Assembly: GCF_020520425.1 (NCBI RefSeq)
Contig: NC_079491.1
Span: 25,225,449-25,289,448, forward strand
Direction of reading: 5' to 3'
DNA length: 64,000 nt
Source: Spinacia oleracea
Lineage: Eukaryota; Streptophyta; Magnoliopsida; Caryophyllales; Amaranthaceae
This document shows positions 33,471 to 50,300 of the stretch, one piece after another (position 1 is the stretch's first letter; each line of letters begins with the position of its first letter). The notes beneath the pieces were generated by a model. That model was not told where the DNA came from, did no database searches, and saw only the letters and a list, made by a program, of their open reading frames with translations. The translations under genes were made by a program, and so were the position numbers.

Positions 33471-36364
33471 TGCAACACCCCGACAATTCCCTTTTTCTAA
33501 AATAACCCTTTTATAAATATAACTATAGAGAATTATCAAAGTATTATCGCCCGTGTGAAAACGTAACGGCTTATTCAGAATTTTGCAGCGGAAAACATAA
33601 AACTAACTTTTAGGTTCATAAATAATCGATTACATATTAAGTCCCAAAACCAATTAACGGAAATAAGGAAATACGAATAGTACGACAAATTTCAAATCCA
33701 AATTAACAAACCAAATCACTTAACAAAACAAATCTAACTACAAGCTCTCTAATCCCGATCCCAATGATGCATCATCTTCAAACCTGTAGATGGGCAACAC
33801 TTATTGATCCTTAGAGACTGCTCACCAAAGATGGGTCATCACAGGATCAATAAGGCATAGCCATGATCAACACACACAAACAAAGCACGTAATCAGCAAA
33901 GTTGAGTACTACATACTAAAACAATAATAATCCTAACATGATACTATTAAACGAACAACCCTAACATGATACTAATGAACATAAATAAGGGCAGACAAAA
34001 CATGATAATTTGACGACCATACTTGACTAGACTAGGCCAGACTTATAACAATAATATTATTTTGGTTGAAATAGACAATGGACCGAGTTGTCCATCCAGA
34101 AGTCTTCACTAAGGAAGACGAGGTACGGGCGCGACTCCGTAACCTCAGTGACCTGCGATATCGAGGAACGTTTGAATAAAAATAGAACACGGTGATCAAT
34201 CCGGTCCCAGAAAAGGCCATGGGCTACCACCATAAACCCCAACTCCTGTTTGTCCGTCACTTTAGACGTGCACAGTCTAAAGCTATTGCTACTCAGTTTC
34301 ACTTTACATGATTTACAAATTGAGACTCTGTTATGACTCAACAATCACATAAGGCATACAATCCACATTTATTCACAACTGTTTTTATCTTGTAATTAAG
34401 TAAGTGATCATAAAGGCATCAATCAAGACTCATTCCAATTAATCCAACCTTTCCTTTAACCATGATCAACCCCTGTATATGGGTATAAGGTTTCAACTTA
34501 CTAAACAAGGTCCACAACCCTCATAAAGTAGTGAAAAGCTAAAAAGAGAACAACGATCGATCGATCCCAACCAACATATATAGAATAATCTAGTGTTCCC
34601 AACAAACATGTTTGCATCAATCATCCATACTAACATGTTATAATTCTCATAATGCAATATAGGTTCAATATGTCCATCCAACAGTATTAAACATGCAATT
34701 TCGACCTGACCAAGTTCATCAACAATATCAACATAACCAAGTTCATCAACAATCTCAACATAACCAAGTTCATCAACAATTTCAACATGGTTTCAACAAA
34801 TAGCACGCATTCCAAGCACACAGGTATGTACGTGCCTTGTGTAAACAAACTGATAGGCCACTTTAGCACTTTCAAAAGTCACCTAAAGAGAATTCTCCGC
34901 CTAAAATAACCAACAAATAATCCCAATCAATTTCTAATCATTGGCAACCATAATAAAGCATTCTAAATGCATCCTAAGCATATTTAGAACCTTTCCCAAT
35001 ATCAAAACTTAAACATTTGATTTCCTAGCATCATAATTATTGAACTAGTGACTGAAATTCGTTGAAAACTTTTTGCAAACATCGTACTTTAAATTCTCAG
35101 CAATATAAATTCATTTAAAAACTTCACCAATGTCAATCTACGTTCCTAGTACGTCAAAATAATAAATTTAATAATCTATACTCAACCTACCATGATTTAC
35201 AATCATAAAAACCTTGAATTTCATACTTTAAACAATAAAAAACCAACATTTCAATGTAATTAGATAATCTGAAAATTAATAACTTTATTATATAATTCGT
35301 ATAATCTTAAATTTATAATTTAAATCACAAAAACCATAGCTTTAATTCGAGGAAAAATAATTCGAATTAATAAAACATGATTAAGCCCTAACTTATTTTT
35401 AATTAACCAAACCTGAAAATAATTGGTTTATAATAACAACACCAAATCTGAAAATCAAATCCAAGCCATAAAAATTATAAATTTAATATCAAGAACATAA
35501 TTTAAATTAACAAACCATAATTAATTAAAATAATTCGTTACTTAAGGTTTAAGAAATAACCAAGAAAATAGGGAGAGAGAATGGCTGGCCGGCGGACAGG
35601 TGGTGGCTCGCGGCGAGGGATGAGCACGGTGGTTGCGTGCGGTGGTTGCTGCGCGAACATGGTGGTGGTCAGCCACGAAATCAAAGAGCTCAAGCAATGA
35701 AAAGAACGAAAAATAAAAAGAAAAAGGGAGGAGGAAAGAGAAGGCTACCGTGCAAGGTGGACGGCGGCACGATGAGTGGTTGCCGGACGACGGTTACAGC
35801 AAGGTTCGCGGAGGCTGCGGGTTCGAACACCAACATCGAATCAGGGGTGTGAGAACAAATCCATGAGATAAAAGAAATTAACGAGGAACAAAGGAGGAGG
35901 AAAGGACGAAGGAGAAGGTCGGAGGAGACTTACCGGCGGCGAGGAGACCGACGTGAAGGAGGAGAGAAACGGAGAGGAGAGAGGATGAGTGTTTGGTGTT
36001 GTACCGTACGTGAGGTTGAAGGAGGATGGAGGGTTTTGGTCTGTACGTGAATTAGAAAAGAGAAGGGTGTAGTTGGTTTTATTGGTTTGGGCTTTTCCCA
36101 ATTGGGCTAGGAGTAGAATTTAGGTTGTTGAATCCAAAATGGTTAGGATTTGCTTTCTAATTTCAATAGAACGTGATTTCGTAATTCGAATTCGTTTTGA
36201 CGTAAAATTCAAAAATGCATTTTGATTTCGTAAATCATTAAAAGTATTCCAAATGAAATAAAATAATTATATTTTAATTACATATTTATTTCTAAAATCC
36301 GCAAATTATATTTAAATATATTAATATACGTTAAAATATATAAATAAAATTACGGGGGATTACA
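33471..36364 (-). repeat. Ty3/gypsy 3' LTR, 2.9 kb, minus orientation
   Basis: On the minus strand the segment begins TGTAATCCCCCGTAATTT and ends GTCGGGGTGTTGCA. It is directly preceded by the purine tract AAGAGGGGTAGAT, the position of a polypurine tract ahead of a 3' LTR. It lies downstream of the gypsy integrase remnant at 36639-37299. A 27-bp triplicate repeat is present at 34709-34789. Confidence 0.75.
34709..34789 (+). repeat. 27-bp tandem repeat, three copies
   Basis: ACCAAGTTCATCAACAAT followed by (A/C/T)TCAACATA is repeated three times within the gypsy LTR. Confidence 0.9.
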
Positions 36365-36638
36365 ATCTACCCCTCTTAAAAGAAGTTTCGTCCCGAAACT
36401 TGACACGAAAATTCACATATCTTTCCAAACTTTTCAACTTATTCTTATTGTAGAAGTACTTTGTGCCACTCTTGTGCACTCTTTTGCCAACTAAAAGTTA
36501 CTTGTAATACTCAAGAACACATTTTCTTATGCGGAGAATCTATTTACTTGCATCCACATGTAAAGGTTGCTAAAAATAAGCATAAAAATGCCATAAAAAT
36601 AGGTTAAAAGCGCGAATTTCTATCACATTCTACCCCCC

Positions 36639-37299
36639 TTAAAGAAAACGAGTTACGACCTCGTAACTCACCTCAGAAAATAACTCTGGATACTTGATCT
36701 TCATTTCAGCTTCGGCTTCCCACGTTGCCTCTTCGTACTCGTGGTTCGACCAAAGCACTTTCACTATGCTGACGTCCTTATTGCGTGTACTACGCACTTT
36801 CCTATCAAGGATTTTCACAGGCCTTTCTTCGTATGTGAGGCTACTATCAATCTGGATTCTCTCAGGCTCTAAGATATGACGCTCATCAGGGATATAGCGC
36901 TTTAGTTGGGAAATGTGAAATACGTCGTGCATCTTTTCGAACTCCATTGGCAAGGCTAACTTGTATGCTACTTTCCCTATTCGTTGCAGAATCTCATATG
37001 GGCCTACATACTTGGCACTTAGCTTGCCCTTTTCCCAAATCTCATCACACCCTTGGTTGGTGATACTTTCAAGAACACTTTATCACCTACTGCAAACTCA
37101 TCATCTCTTCTTTTCAAATCAGCATAACTCTTTTGCCTATCCTTGAATTCTAGCCTGAATCATTTTTACATTCCTGACAGTCTCCTCAATGAATTCCGTT
37201 CCCAAAACTATATTTTCGCCGAAGTTATTCCAGCAGGTGGGACTTCTACACTTTCTCCCATATAGTGCCTCAAAATGTGCCATCTTAATGCTTGCATGG
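36639..37299 (-). pseudogene. Ty3/gypsy integrase C-terminus with chromodomain, truncated
   Basis: Minus-strand translation gives, from high to low coordinates, FEALYGRKCRSPTCW, then after frameshifts GKLSAKYVGPYEILQRIGKV and an open frame of 104 codons ending in the chromodomain-like VLWSNHEYEEATWEAEAEMK. This is the end of a gypsy polyprotein; the chromodomain, LTR length and lineage motif fit Tekay/Del-type chromoviruses, which target heterochromatin. The rest of pol and gag and the 5' LTR are missing, the sequence breaking off at about 37299 into the host element. It is nested in the internal region of the LARD-like element. Confidence 0.8.
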
Positions 37300-40293
37300 A
37301 GTCTTTGGAAAAGCTCCGTACTTAGAAGCCTTTGGAAGAGCTTCAGGAAGACTTTAGAAGTGCTTCAAGAGAATCCTAATACTCAAAGGACTTGAGTAAT
37401 GTCTTTATAGACACTAAAGTTTGATGTTCAATACCTAGGTAAATCGTATAAGGAATAGAATTCAACCAATATAGATACATAGATATCTTGAGGAATGAAA
37501 ACTATGAAGACTTTGGAAAGTGCTTCAAGAACATACGACTTACAGTTTAGCTACGACGAATTAAAAATTCCCAAGTATGGTTTGAGGCCATCAAAAACAT
37601 AAGTGTGGTTCGAGGCCATACAAAATGGTTTGAGGCCATTTTATCCAAAGTACATTCATCTTAAAGAACCAAATCTATGATTTGGTTGATTTGCATAAAG
37701 GGTTTACTCCTTTAGTTGCAAACATATTTTCTAATGACAGAATGTTGATTTTCATAAAGGGTTCACCCCCATTAGTTGCATAAATGTTTTCTAAACATAC
37801 AATGTTGATTTTCATAAAGGGTTCACTCCCATTGGTTGCAAACATTTTTTCAAAACATACAAAGATGATATTGTATACACATACAGAAGAAAATCTAGAT
37901 TGGTGGTTAAATATTATAAACAACTTCACGGCGTTGATAATGTTGAAATCTTTTTCACCAAGTCGGAATGCTTGAACTATTTTGGATAAATCTAGCAATC
38001 ATTGCATATGGCAATATGGCAATTGGAAAATGAAACACCATCCTCAATTGGACTTATAGAAAGGAATTGTGTACATCACACAATATAAAAGTTTTAGATG
38101 CTAGATAAAAGAGCAAGCTTAAGAAGTCTATTCGTAGATTAAAGCATGCGAGTGGGAATTGGAACACATTTTTCAAAAGGCTATTGAGTAATCATGGCTT
38201 TATGAAAATATGGATCATCTTGTAGATGAGAAGTTTAGTGGGAGCTTAGTCATGTTAATTGGTTCTACATATGAGATACATATATCTCCATTGAAAATGA
38301 CATTCAAATTCTAAATGGTTAGATTTGAAAGTATTTGTTTATTATAACCATGGCGAAACTTAGAACATACTGGGTTAAAGATCTATTGGATAGGATCTAA
38401 AGCGTTGTTTGGATTCTGTAAAAGTAATTGCTGAATCAAACACAATTGAGAGACTCAAAATAGACTCTCAACCCATATGAGTAAGTCTAAGTAAGGAATG
38501 CTTTAACTAAGTATAAAGCTAGGCTGTTATCACTAAAGTTAAGCATGAAGGACCTTGAAGAGGTGCCTTCACCTTATATCACATGGCGATGCCAAGATTT
38601 TAGCAAGATTCGGTATCTCTTGAAACAGAATAAAGCTAAAAGTCACATGGTTGGATTTTAAAATGCGAATGGTTTTTGCATTACAATCAATCATGTATGA
38701 TGTGATATATAGATCGCCAAGATAACTCGTGAACACTGGATCGTGACGAGTTTATACCAATCTCTATTGATCTAGATCAAGGATCATTAGAATAATATCA
38801 AGAACATCCAATACATTTGGACATGTAGGATGAGAACTTGATAAGAGGAAGTGAAGATGAACTAAAGTTTTGATGCTACATGCATTTGCCTAAGCAAAAG
38901 TTGAATCTTGTTGTTAGGCAAACCACAAACATATACGGGCAATTAGGCGTCGTGATTAAAATGTGGTAACATTGGTTATGAACCATATGTGATGCATGGG
39001 AAACTGAATCAATGATTATTTTCCAAGTTCTCAGTTGAAAGATGTATCTCCCACATCTCTGTGAACTGGTTAGAATATTCCAAAAGGATGGCATCATTTG
39101 AAATTCTACATAATTGAAATGAATTCATTATTGCCTAAGAAGCAATAAAAGGGAATTGTTTTAGTGGGAGTTCTTCAATGAACTCAGTTTGATCACAAGT
39201 CTGCTATTTGGATGATTTTCTATTTTGAATATGATTATCATCCTAAACAACAAGGAAAGACTAGATCATTCTATAAACATATTCAAATATCTTTTCATCT
39301 TACATCGAAAGGCTTTCGATAGAAGAAGATGCTAAGAATAGCAAAGTATGATAAACTAAACCTCTGAATTGAATGAGACACAACATTCATATGTAGAAAT
39401 GGAATCAAGTTTGAGTTCCATGAATGTTTTAAGTATTGGGTGAAAGGCCTATATCTGTAAAACATTAAATGCTTGATTTTGGGTTAGAGGCCCACAAATT
39501 GGTAAGCATTTGGTTTAAACATTTATCATTTATGAAATTACATTTCATAGATCATTTAATCTTGGTTTAGTATTAAATGATAAGTTCAAGTGATTCAAAA
39601 TATTCAAATGGGGGCAAGATGGATTCTTCGACAAAGAAACACCCATAAGTGAACTTGAATATTGAAGTCACAAAGGATCCCTAATCCAGGTTATTGAAAG
39701 GTGGACGACCAATGACTAATGAAGATTAGATTGCAAGTAGATTTGTAGTTCGGTTTCTTGAACTAGATTGACTGGATGTCAGAATCTTTTGCATAGATAC
39801 TTATTGGATCTTGTATCGGATTGACCATGAGAACACTTTAAGAGATTAAAGTCATGTCATAAGTAGTTCTCATTAATGGTGATTAGAACCATTCCTCAGA
39901 ACATGAGCGATTATGTCTGCTCGTTTGAGAATTAGTTCGCTTTGATGCTAGCTAAACGTCGCACCGTAAAAGGAGGCTATAAAAGCAGTTATTGGGCGTA
40001 CTATGAATCAAAGTGAGTGTTCATATATTGCAAGAATGGATTGTCCTCCTATCTTTGATAGGATATGGTGTTGTTGTGTAACAAGGCCTCTCGGAGATAC
40101 TGTGAAAATGCATGGTCGTGCTCAGAATGGTTAAGGCTTAACCTTCTATAAAAGTTTAACAGTTGAGCTCTGTAATCCGAGAAACACTTTTGGACCTAAT
40201 AAGGATGGCTTGGATCTTACCTTATGTTCAACAAGTAACACTAAGCGACAAAGGAATGTGAATGCACACTACTCTGAATGACAACTGGGAGAC
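37300..40293 (+). other. Internal region of the LARD-like element, right part
   Basis: No polyprotein motif is recognisable on either strand. A 60-bp tandem repeat lies at 37686-37870. The last 300 bases lead into the purine tract and the 3' LTR. Confidence 0.55.
37686..37870 (+). repeat. 60-bp tandem repeat, three copies
   Basis: CATAAAGGGTT recurs at 37694, 37753 and 37813, each within a unit containing TTAGTTGCAAACAT or a close variant. It lies in non-coding internal DNA of the LARD-like element. Confidence 0.85.
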
Positions 40294-41296
40294 TGAAGGA
40301 AATATGTCCTTCACCCAAGGTGCATTAGTCTAATACCAAGGTTCAGATTAATTACGAACAATTAATTCAGTAAGATCAAGTGATCGGAACAACTAGCTGG
40401 AGCAATTCTTCCGATCAGTGAGTTCTAATCTATATTAGGCTCACAGCTTACTCTTGACTGGACCGATAAGGTCACGCCAATGGCATATAACAGATCACCG
40501 GATTAAATGAATCGGAAATTCATTTAATAGCTTTTCGGGAAATTAGTTCGGAAAAACATAATTATACGATTAAACATTGGATCGTGAAATCGTATATCGT
40601 ATTGCGTATATTCGTAAGCTAGGCGAGACGAATAAACGTATCGTACGACATTGGATCGTCAAGTACGAAATGATAAATAAATTGTCGAAGGATAGTTTAA
40701 TCGTAATACGAAAGCAACCCACGAGCCGGAGCGCACAAGCGCAAGGCCCATGGGCGCAGCGTGCATGGCAATGCAGCGCTGGCCCATAAGCCTCGCTGTT
40801 GTGTGGCGCGCGCGCGGACAAGGCACAAAGCAAGAAGCAGCTCGCGGCCCGCGGCCCACGTTGCTGTGCGCGCATAAAGCCCCTCGTTGGCTTGCTGGCC
40901 GGCCAATGGCCTTAGGCCTTGGTCGGTTGGCTTGCTTACTATCTAGGTTATTTTAATAGCCTAAACTTATGTTTTTCTAGCACACAATTCAGATTACACA
41001 CAACCCTAGGAGAAAAGAGAAACCCTAATTCTCTCTTTTCCTCCATGAATGCGTTCTTCCCAAAAAGCAAAAACTCTTGAGTGATTGTCTAAGATACGAT
41101 TATCAAGACGGGTCTGAACGTGTCGGTGAACGAAGTAGAGGAACGACAATTGGAGTTCTTTGTTCGTGTTCGTTGATACATTACTCGGGAAAACATGCTT
41201 CGAATGTAAGTTTGCTTAATCTGTGCTTTATACATGTTTCCTGGCTTTGGGGATTGTTCCGCACATGTTATGTATGTTTAACTGTATCCCTCTACA
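40294..41296 (+). repeat. 3' LTR of the LARD-like element
   Basis: 1003 bp, direct copy of 28534-29534 with scattered substitutions and small indels. Confidence 0.9.
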
Positions 41297-42400
41297 GTGT
41301 GGGTAGCAGGTGCTTCACGATCATGCTAAATGTGCACAACACATGCCAGGGTCGTGCACAATAATTTGCTTGACCAAAGTCAAATCGTGCATGGTCCGTG
41401 CTAGGTTTCTTCCCATGGAGATTTATCATCCTGGTATAATGTAACGGTTGCATCATCTATGCATGGATCATGCCCCTAGATTTCGCTCTTATATTCTTCA
41501 CTTCTCCTGTTGTATAAACATCGTGCTCCTACAAATCCAAAAAGATTCGACTTAGTAGAAGATTTTCACCCATACTTCTCTTTCTTTATGAGAGCCTTCA
41601 ATGATAGTGATGAGATGGGATGACGATGATGTCGCGAAACTTGAACTCGAACACCCATTGGTGTGGTTAATCTCTCTTTTGGATTAGCGGGACATCAATA
41701 CTCCTTGCGTCGCTTTAGCTTGGCCTGCGAATAGGGAGAGATGAGCTCTCCGTATAAAACAAGCAAAGAAAGGTAATAAAGTATGAATAGCTCTATATGA
41801 AACTATATGCAACTAAGCTACTCTAATATGTACACAAAAGAAATCCTAATTGGCTTCTAAAGATGTGCAAATTACAAGGACATTAGAAACCTTAATTTGA
41901 TTTGATTCGATTTGTTATATATTTATTAGATTCAAATTTCTTTTGTAGATGTCGTACAATTTTTTAATTAATGAATTACTTTTACTATAAAAACATATAC
42001 ATAAAAACTGAAAGTACACCCTTTAATAAACACGCCCGCTCCAGAAAAGTACACAATATAATAAATTATGGAGGGAGTATAAATTATTTGCTTTATATTT
42101 TTGGCCTTGTCATATTTCGCACATTCACGTTATATATTTCGTAATAAACATGTAGATCCTCGGAGTAATAAATTAATAGTTTAAATGGACTTATATTTGG
42201 GGAGATAGATAAATGTATTTGCTATAAATGTTTAAAATATGCGGTACAATGTATTAAATAAAACAAGTCGTGGATCGCACGGGTTTATAAACTAATTATA
42301 TTTATATCTAGAGCTGATTAAGAGTAGCCCTGTACGCTAACTTACCCAAGATTGCACAAAAACTTGCCCCCGATTACGAGTCCAACCCGACCCCAAATTT
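41297..42400. other. Spacer right of the LARD-like element
   Basis: No convincing continuation of the old copia element is seen. A single Stowaway-type end (GGAGGGAGTATAAAT at 42069) is present. The phrase GATCGCACGGGTTTATAAAC (42272) is the inverse of a motif repeated at 42417. Confidence 0.4.
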
Positions 42401-42403
42401 TCA

Positions 42404-45800
<3,397 letters not shown>

Positions 45801-47357
45801 TCAGTGAATCAGATTTCTCCATTAATCGGCTGCTCCATCGTGCTTACCACAACTGGAGATCCTGCCGTTGGCTGAGGTTTGGGCTCTTTCTCTTTCCTCC
45901 TTTCATAGCTTAATCTTAAGCTTTTTGGGTAATTTTAATCGTAATTTTAATCGCATTGAAGGGTTGATTTTATTTGTATTTTTATCGACTCAAATTTTGT
46001 AATTTTCTGATATCACAGATGTATTCTGTTGGGTTTTTTTGTTAGTTTCTTTTGGTGTTGTTTTATTCGTATTATCCTTTGCGATTCTTGATAATTTTAC
46101 TCGAATTTCGTATTATCCTTTGCAATTCTTGATGATTCTAATTGAAAGTTGTACTATGTTTTGCAATTCTTCATAATTCTACATGAAATTCGTATTATCC
46201 TTAGCAATTTTTTATAATTCCACTTGAAATTCGTATTGTCCTTTGCAATTCTACGTGAAATTCGTATTATCCTTTGCAATTCTTGATGACGGGCGCTCCT
46301 ACTGCCCTGTCTCAAGGACGGGCCTGTAGATAGGTTTTCCCTAGTATGTTCAATTTCTTGAAATTAGATCATTTTCATAGGTCAAAGTGGCCGATTGTTG
46401 CTAGATATTTTTTCCAATTATTTCTGATTATTTGGGTTGTGAATGGGTTGATGGATATGAAGAATTAGAGAGAAAAGAGTACATTAAGATCTTACAAGCA
46501 TATTGAAATTGTGTGTTATTGATGCTTGGATTCTTTGAAGTTTGCAATGCTTTTGATGAATGTGCACTAAGTTGATGACTATGATGAATGAAAACTGTTT
46601 TGAATCATAAAAAATGCACTTCCTGTGGTTTGCTTCATTTTTGCTTGGCTCCCTTGCATTTATATGCTACTCCATTTGGAAAGTACTAACATTCGAACCT
46701 GTATATTCTATGTACGAGATAACATCATCCCAATTGCTTGTAGACTTGTAGTACTGCTGTAGTAGTCTCAGTATTTATACATAATGTGATACAAGTGTAA
46801 TGTTGTACATTCATTTATAAAGTTAAGAGACTAAGTCAAGATAGAAGTCCTTGATTGTCATTTTTTGTAAGTAATAGTGAAGTGCACAAAGAGGTAGAGA
46901 ATGAGAGGGGAAAAACTCTGCAATGATGCATCCTCTGAAAAGATGCTGAGTTTGAGATTGTGTTTTTTTTTTCTGCCGTCTGGCTTTGATGCCTTCATTG
47001 AGATTTCTCCAGAATATATTGAATAAAGTCGTCTTATTAACTTTTGAAAGCGAAGTGTTTGAATTTGTTGCCGGTGAACTCTATGAATATGACTCAAAAA
47101 TATATGAATTGGAAAGTGGAGTTGATGTCCAGGGATCCAGGCTCCACAAAAATTTAGCCTCAGGCTCCAATATTTCTGAACCAGCCCTTAGGTTTCACTG
47201 AGCTTGGAGTAGCTAGGCAGCTAGCAGTTGCCACTGTCATGTTTTTGATGATTTTGTAAGGAATAAAGTACTATGATATGCATGCCATAGAATGTCAGGG
47301 ATATGATCAAGAGAGTGATATTATGCCTTTATGTTGCAGGCTCCAAGCTTTTAGCTG
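45801..47357 (+). promoter_or_regulatory. 5' UTR and leader intron of the MRS2 gene
   Basis: An acceptor TTTATGTTGCAG ends at 47340, 17 bases before the start codon, showing an intron in the leader. A plausible donor is GGCTGAG|GTTTGG at 45873-45874. The exact first exon is inferred. The intron contains a 41-45-bp degenerate repeat (TTCGTATTATCCTTTGCAAT) at 46065-46290. Confidence 0.5.
46065..46290 (+). repeat. Degenerate 41-45-bp minisatellite, about five copies
   Basis: TTCGTATTATCCTTTGCAAT followed by TCTTGATAATTCTAC recurs five to six times with drift, in the leader intron of the MRS2 gene. Confidence 0.75.
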
Positions 47358-50300
47358 ATGGCAGAAATAAAGGAGCCCCTCCTTTCCAGGAAACCTGCAT
47401 CTGCTGCAAACCTTAGAGAGGTATCATATCATCCATCCGGTTCTGGGCGCCCACCCTTTCAAGGAATGGATGTTTTGGGATTGAAGAAGCGAGGACAAAG
47501 CAGTCGGTCATGGATCCGGGTTGATACTTCTGGGAACTCCGGGGTAATAGAAGTTGACAAGTTCACAATGATGCGTCGCTGTGATCTCCCTGCCCGTGAT
47601 TTACGATTGCTTGATCCGCTATTTGTGTATCCATCTACGATCCTTGGTCGAGAGAAGGCCATAGTTGTTAATCTGGAGCAGATTCGTTGTATTATCACAG
47701 CTGATGAGGTTCTTCTTTTGAATTCCCTTGATAGCTACGTATTGCAGTATGTCGTAGAGCTACAGAGACGATTAAGGACCACTGGTGCTGGTGAAGGTTG
47801 GCAGTCTGAAGATGCTATGACCCGGATGAGAGGCGGTAGAAGCTTTGACACCTCATCACCTGACTATCTACCCTTTGAGTTTAAAGCACTGGAAGTTGCT
47901 TTGGAGGCTGCTTGCTCATTCCTTGACTCTCAGGTTTTTGCTCACCTTCCTCTTAAAACATCTTTTACAGGGAAATGTACCCATCCAAATGAAGGTTTGT
48001 TTATCCTTCTTATCTATCTTATACATGCATAATAATCTAATCAAGTAACCCTGGCAGAATTACGCTTGTCATTCACACACCTCGGGTACATGTTTACTTG
48101 TACAAATCAAAACAACTTTAAAATGCCAATTTTAACACGACATTTTGATTATCCAGCGTAATTCTGCCAGGTTTGTTTATCCTTCTTTTCTATCTTATGC
48201 ATGCATAATAATCTAATCAAGTAACCCTGGCAGAATTACGCTGGTCATTCACACACCTCGGGTACATGTTTACTTGTACAAATCAAAACAACTTTAAAAT
48301 GCCAATTTTAACACGACATTTTGATCTGCTTGGTGGTAGGAGTTTTGTTTTGTTTTGTTTTGGGGTGGGGTGGGTTTGGTTTGATGTATGGAGTATACAA
48401 CAAAAAAAGTCAAATACAAAACAGATAGCATGATTGCGCTTTGCTTGCATTAGCTAATTAAGGATGGAGAACTGAAAGTCAGAGCCTGGAAATGGCATAT
48501 TTTTCTAGATTAATAAGCAGTGAAAGAGTAAGGCAAAAGTAGGCTTACAGTTTTTTTTTTTCTTTCAACTTTTTCTCTTTCTTCACCCCCATGAAACCAA
48601 GTTCTGTAAATGTTCCCAAGGGGTTGATCTAAGGCCACCAAATAGATTTTTATCGCTGTCACGATTTCAGCTACGTTCTCGCGAGTGCTTAACTTGCTAA
48701 TTATCTGGTGTTCATATGAAGGCCACAGTTTTCGAAGAATTTGTTTGTTCTCAATTTATCTTTAACAAGGAGACTCTCCCTGTTTTATGGATTTTCACAG
48801 CCTTTGTGTCATGAGGTCTTTCTTAAAGTAGTGGGCTAATTGTTCTTCTGGTGAGTTAGATAAGAAGTGTGTGAGCCGTGCTGGGCTTACCAATCTTGTA
48901 TGAGAGGCTTTGATAATTCTTCTATGATGGTGATTTGGGGATCTCTTCTTAGTTTGCAATTTTGCATGCTTCACCTACTTTTGTTTGGCTGGGGTGGTAG
49001 GGGGATGTGACTTCAATCTTGGATAGTTTCTAACTTTTCTTTGTGCTAATCAGGTGTTTCCAAACTTATTATGGGTTATGGGGGTAATAGTGATCTATAG
49101 ATCCACACTCCTAACATCTTGTGAAAGAAGTTTGATCTGTTGGGTTGTTTTGGGTTCAAATTAGGTTGCTTTTAGGTCAATTTTCGAGTTAAATCCATCT
49201 TCCAGCCTTTTTTTTGCGTCAATTTTAAATCGCAAAGTTGTTTTTAAAACCTTTGTTCTCCACGGAAGTTTAAGTGTCTTTGTGCTAAGGATTTGGTGTT
49301 TCTAATCATATTGTAGGTTACAGCCTACGGGCCATACACTGGTCCTATAGATTTACAACCTTAAAAGTTTGAGGGACTTTGCATCCAAAATATGGGGACA
49401 AAGGGTGGTTGATTGAGTGTCCAAGATGAGGCTGAAGTGGGTTTGGTTTGTGAGGAGCTAGATGTTTGTCAAAGAAGGATTGAAGGTGTGCAGCAAATAT
49501 CTAGATGTTCACTTCAGGGTCTTCACTCTTCAGGCAAGAAACAATAAATTGTTTTGGTTATCCCTAAGATTGGCAAGTTAGTGAGTGCACCGGCCTTCTG
49601 TAATAAACTAATAATCAAAGAATTACGGTGCAAAAGTGCTACTCTTAGGAATTTGAATTGAGTTGGACTGTTGGTGAAGTGGCGAACTTGAATGATTTAC
49701 ACTAGTAGTTCGCATAAGAAAGTTAAAATCGATAGACGTGCACTAAGGATGGGAACATGATCTAGAATAGTCTCGCCTAAGTCGGTCTAAGAGTTTGATT
49801 AGGTTGGTTTTTGTGTACGTATTCACTCATTGTCACTGGGTGCTTTTTCCTTTTAGATTTAAGTGAAAGTTTCAGTACCTTTTATTTCAGCAGAAGTATA
49901 GTTTTACTTGTCATTTTCTCAAGGTGTATTTCAGATTGTTCTTTAGGGTTGTATATGAAGGCAAATTGAAGTTCTTTTATCAAATTTAGGTCAATATGGT
50001 TTGCTAAGAGTAAGATGCTATGGTGGAGTAGGTTACTTTGTCTCCGGAATTCTTATTAAGGAGTATTTCAGATTGTTATTTAGTGCATTTTGGGCTTACC
50101 ACTTGTTGTATGAGAGGGTTTAGTAACTCATTTGCGGCGGTGATTTGTAGAAGTCTCCTTAGTACATACTTTTGTTGGGGAAAGGAGGGAGGGAATGGCT
50201 TCAAACTTGGATGGTGTTTTGTTTTTGTGTGCCAATGATTAGATGTTTACGAACTTAGTATTGTTTAACTGGAATAGTGTGGCCATTTTCCTATTATCTA

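Larger units (their letters stand above)
28534..41296 (+). mobile_element. 12.8-kb LTR retrotransposon lacking intact coding domains (LARD-like)
   Basis: Two direct copies of about 1 kb (28534-29534 and 40294-41296) start TGAAGGAAATATGTCC and end CTACA. A primer binding site TGGTATCAGAGC follows the left copy (29536-29547), and a purine tract ACTGGGAGAC precedes the right copy. The flanks GTTTG and GTGTG differ by one base and may be the target duplication. The LTR start and the purine tract resemble Angela-type Ty1/copia elements, but no gag or pol is recognisable in the remaining internal DNA (29548-33470 and 37300-40293). This fits a large retrotransposon derivative moved in trans. About 11 differences in the first 250 bases of the LTRs show considerable age. 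Confidence 0.85.

Noticed and set aside
36694-37146. Plus-strand frames opposite the gypsy integrase
   Set aside because: Shadows of the minus-strand integrase and chromodomain region.
37686-37870. CRISPR-like array (also 34709-34789 and 46065-46290)
   Set aside because: Repeats are contiguous tandem units without unique spacers and lie in plant retrotransposon or intron DNA.
47845-48048. Additional frames around MRS2 exon 1
   Set aside because: They overlap the exon in another frame or run into intron 1 past the donor at 47934.
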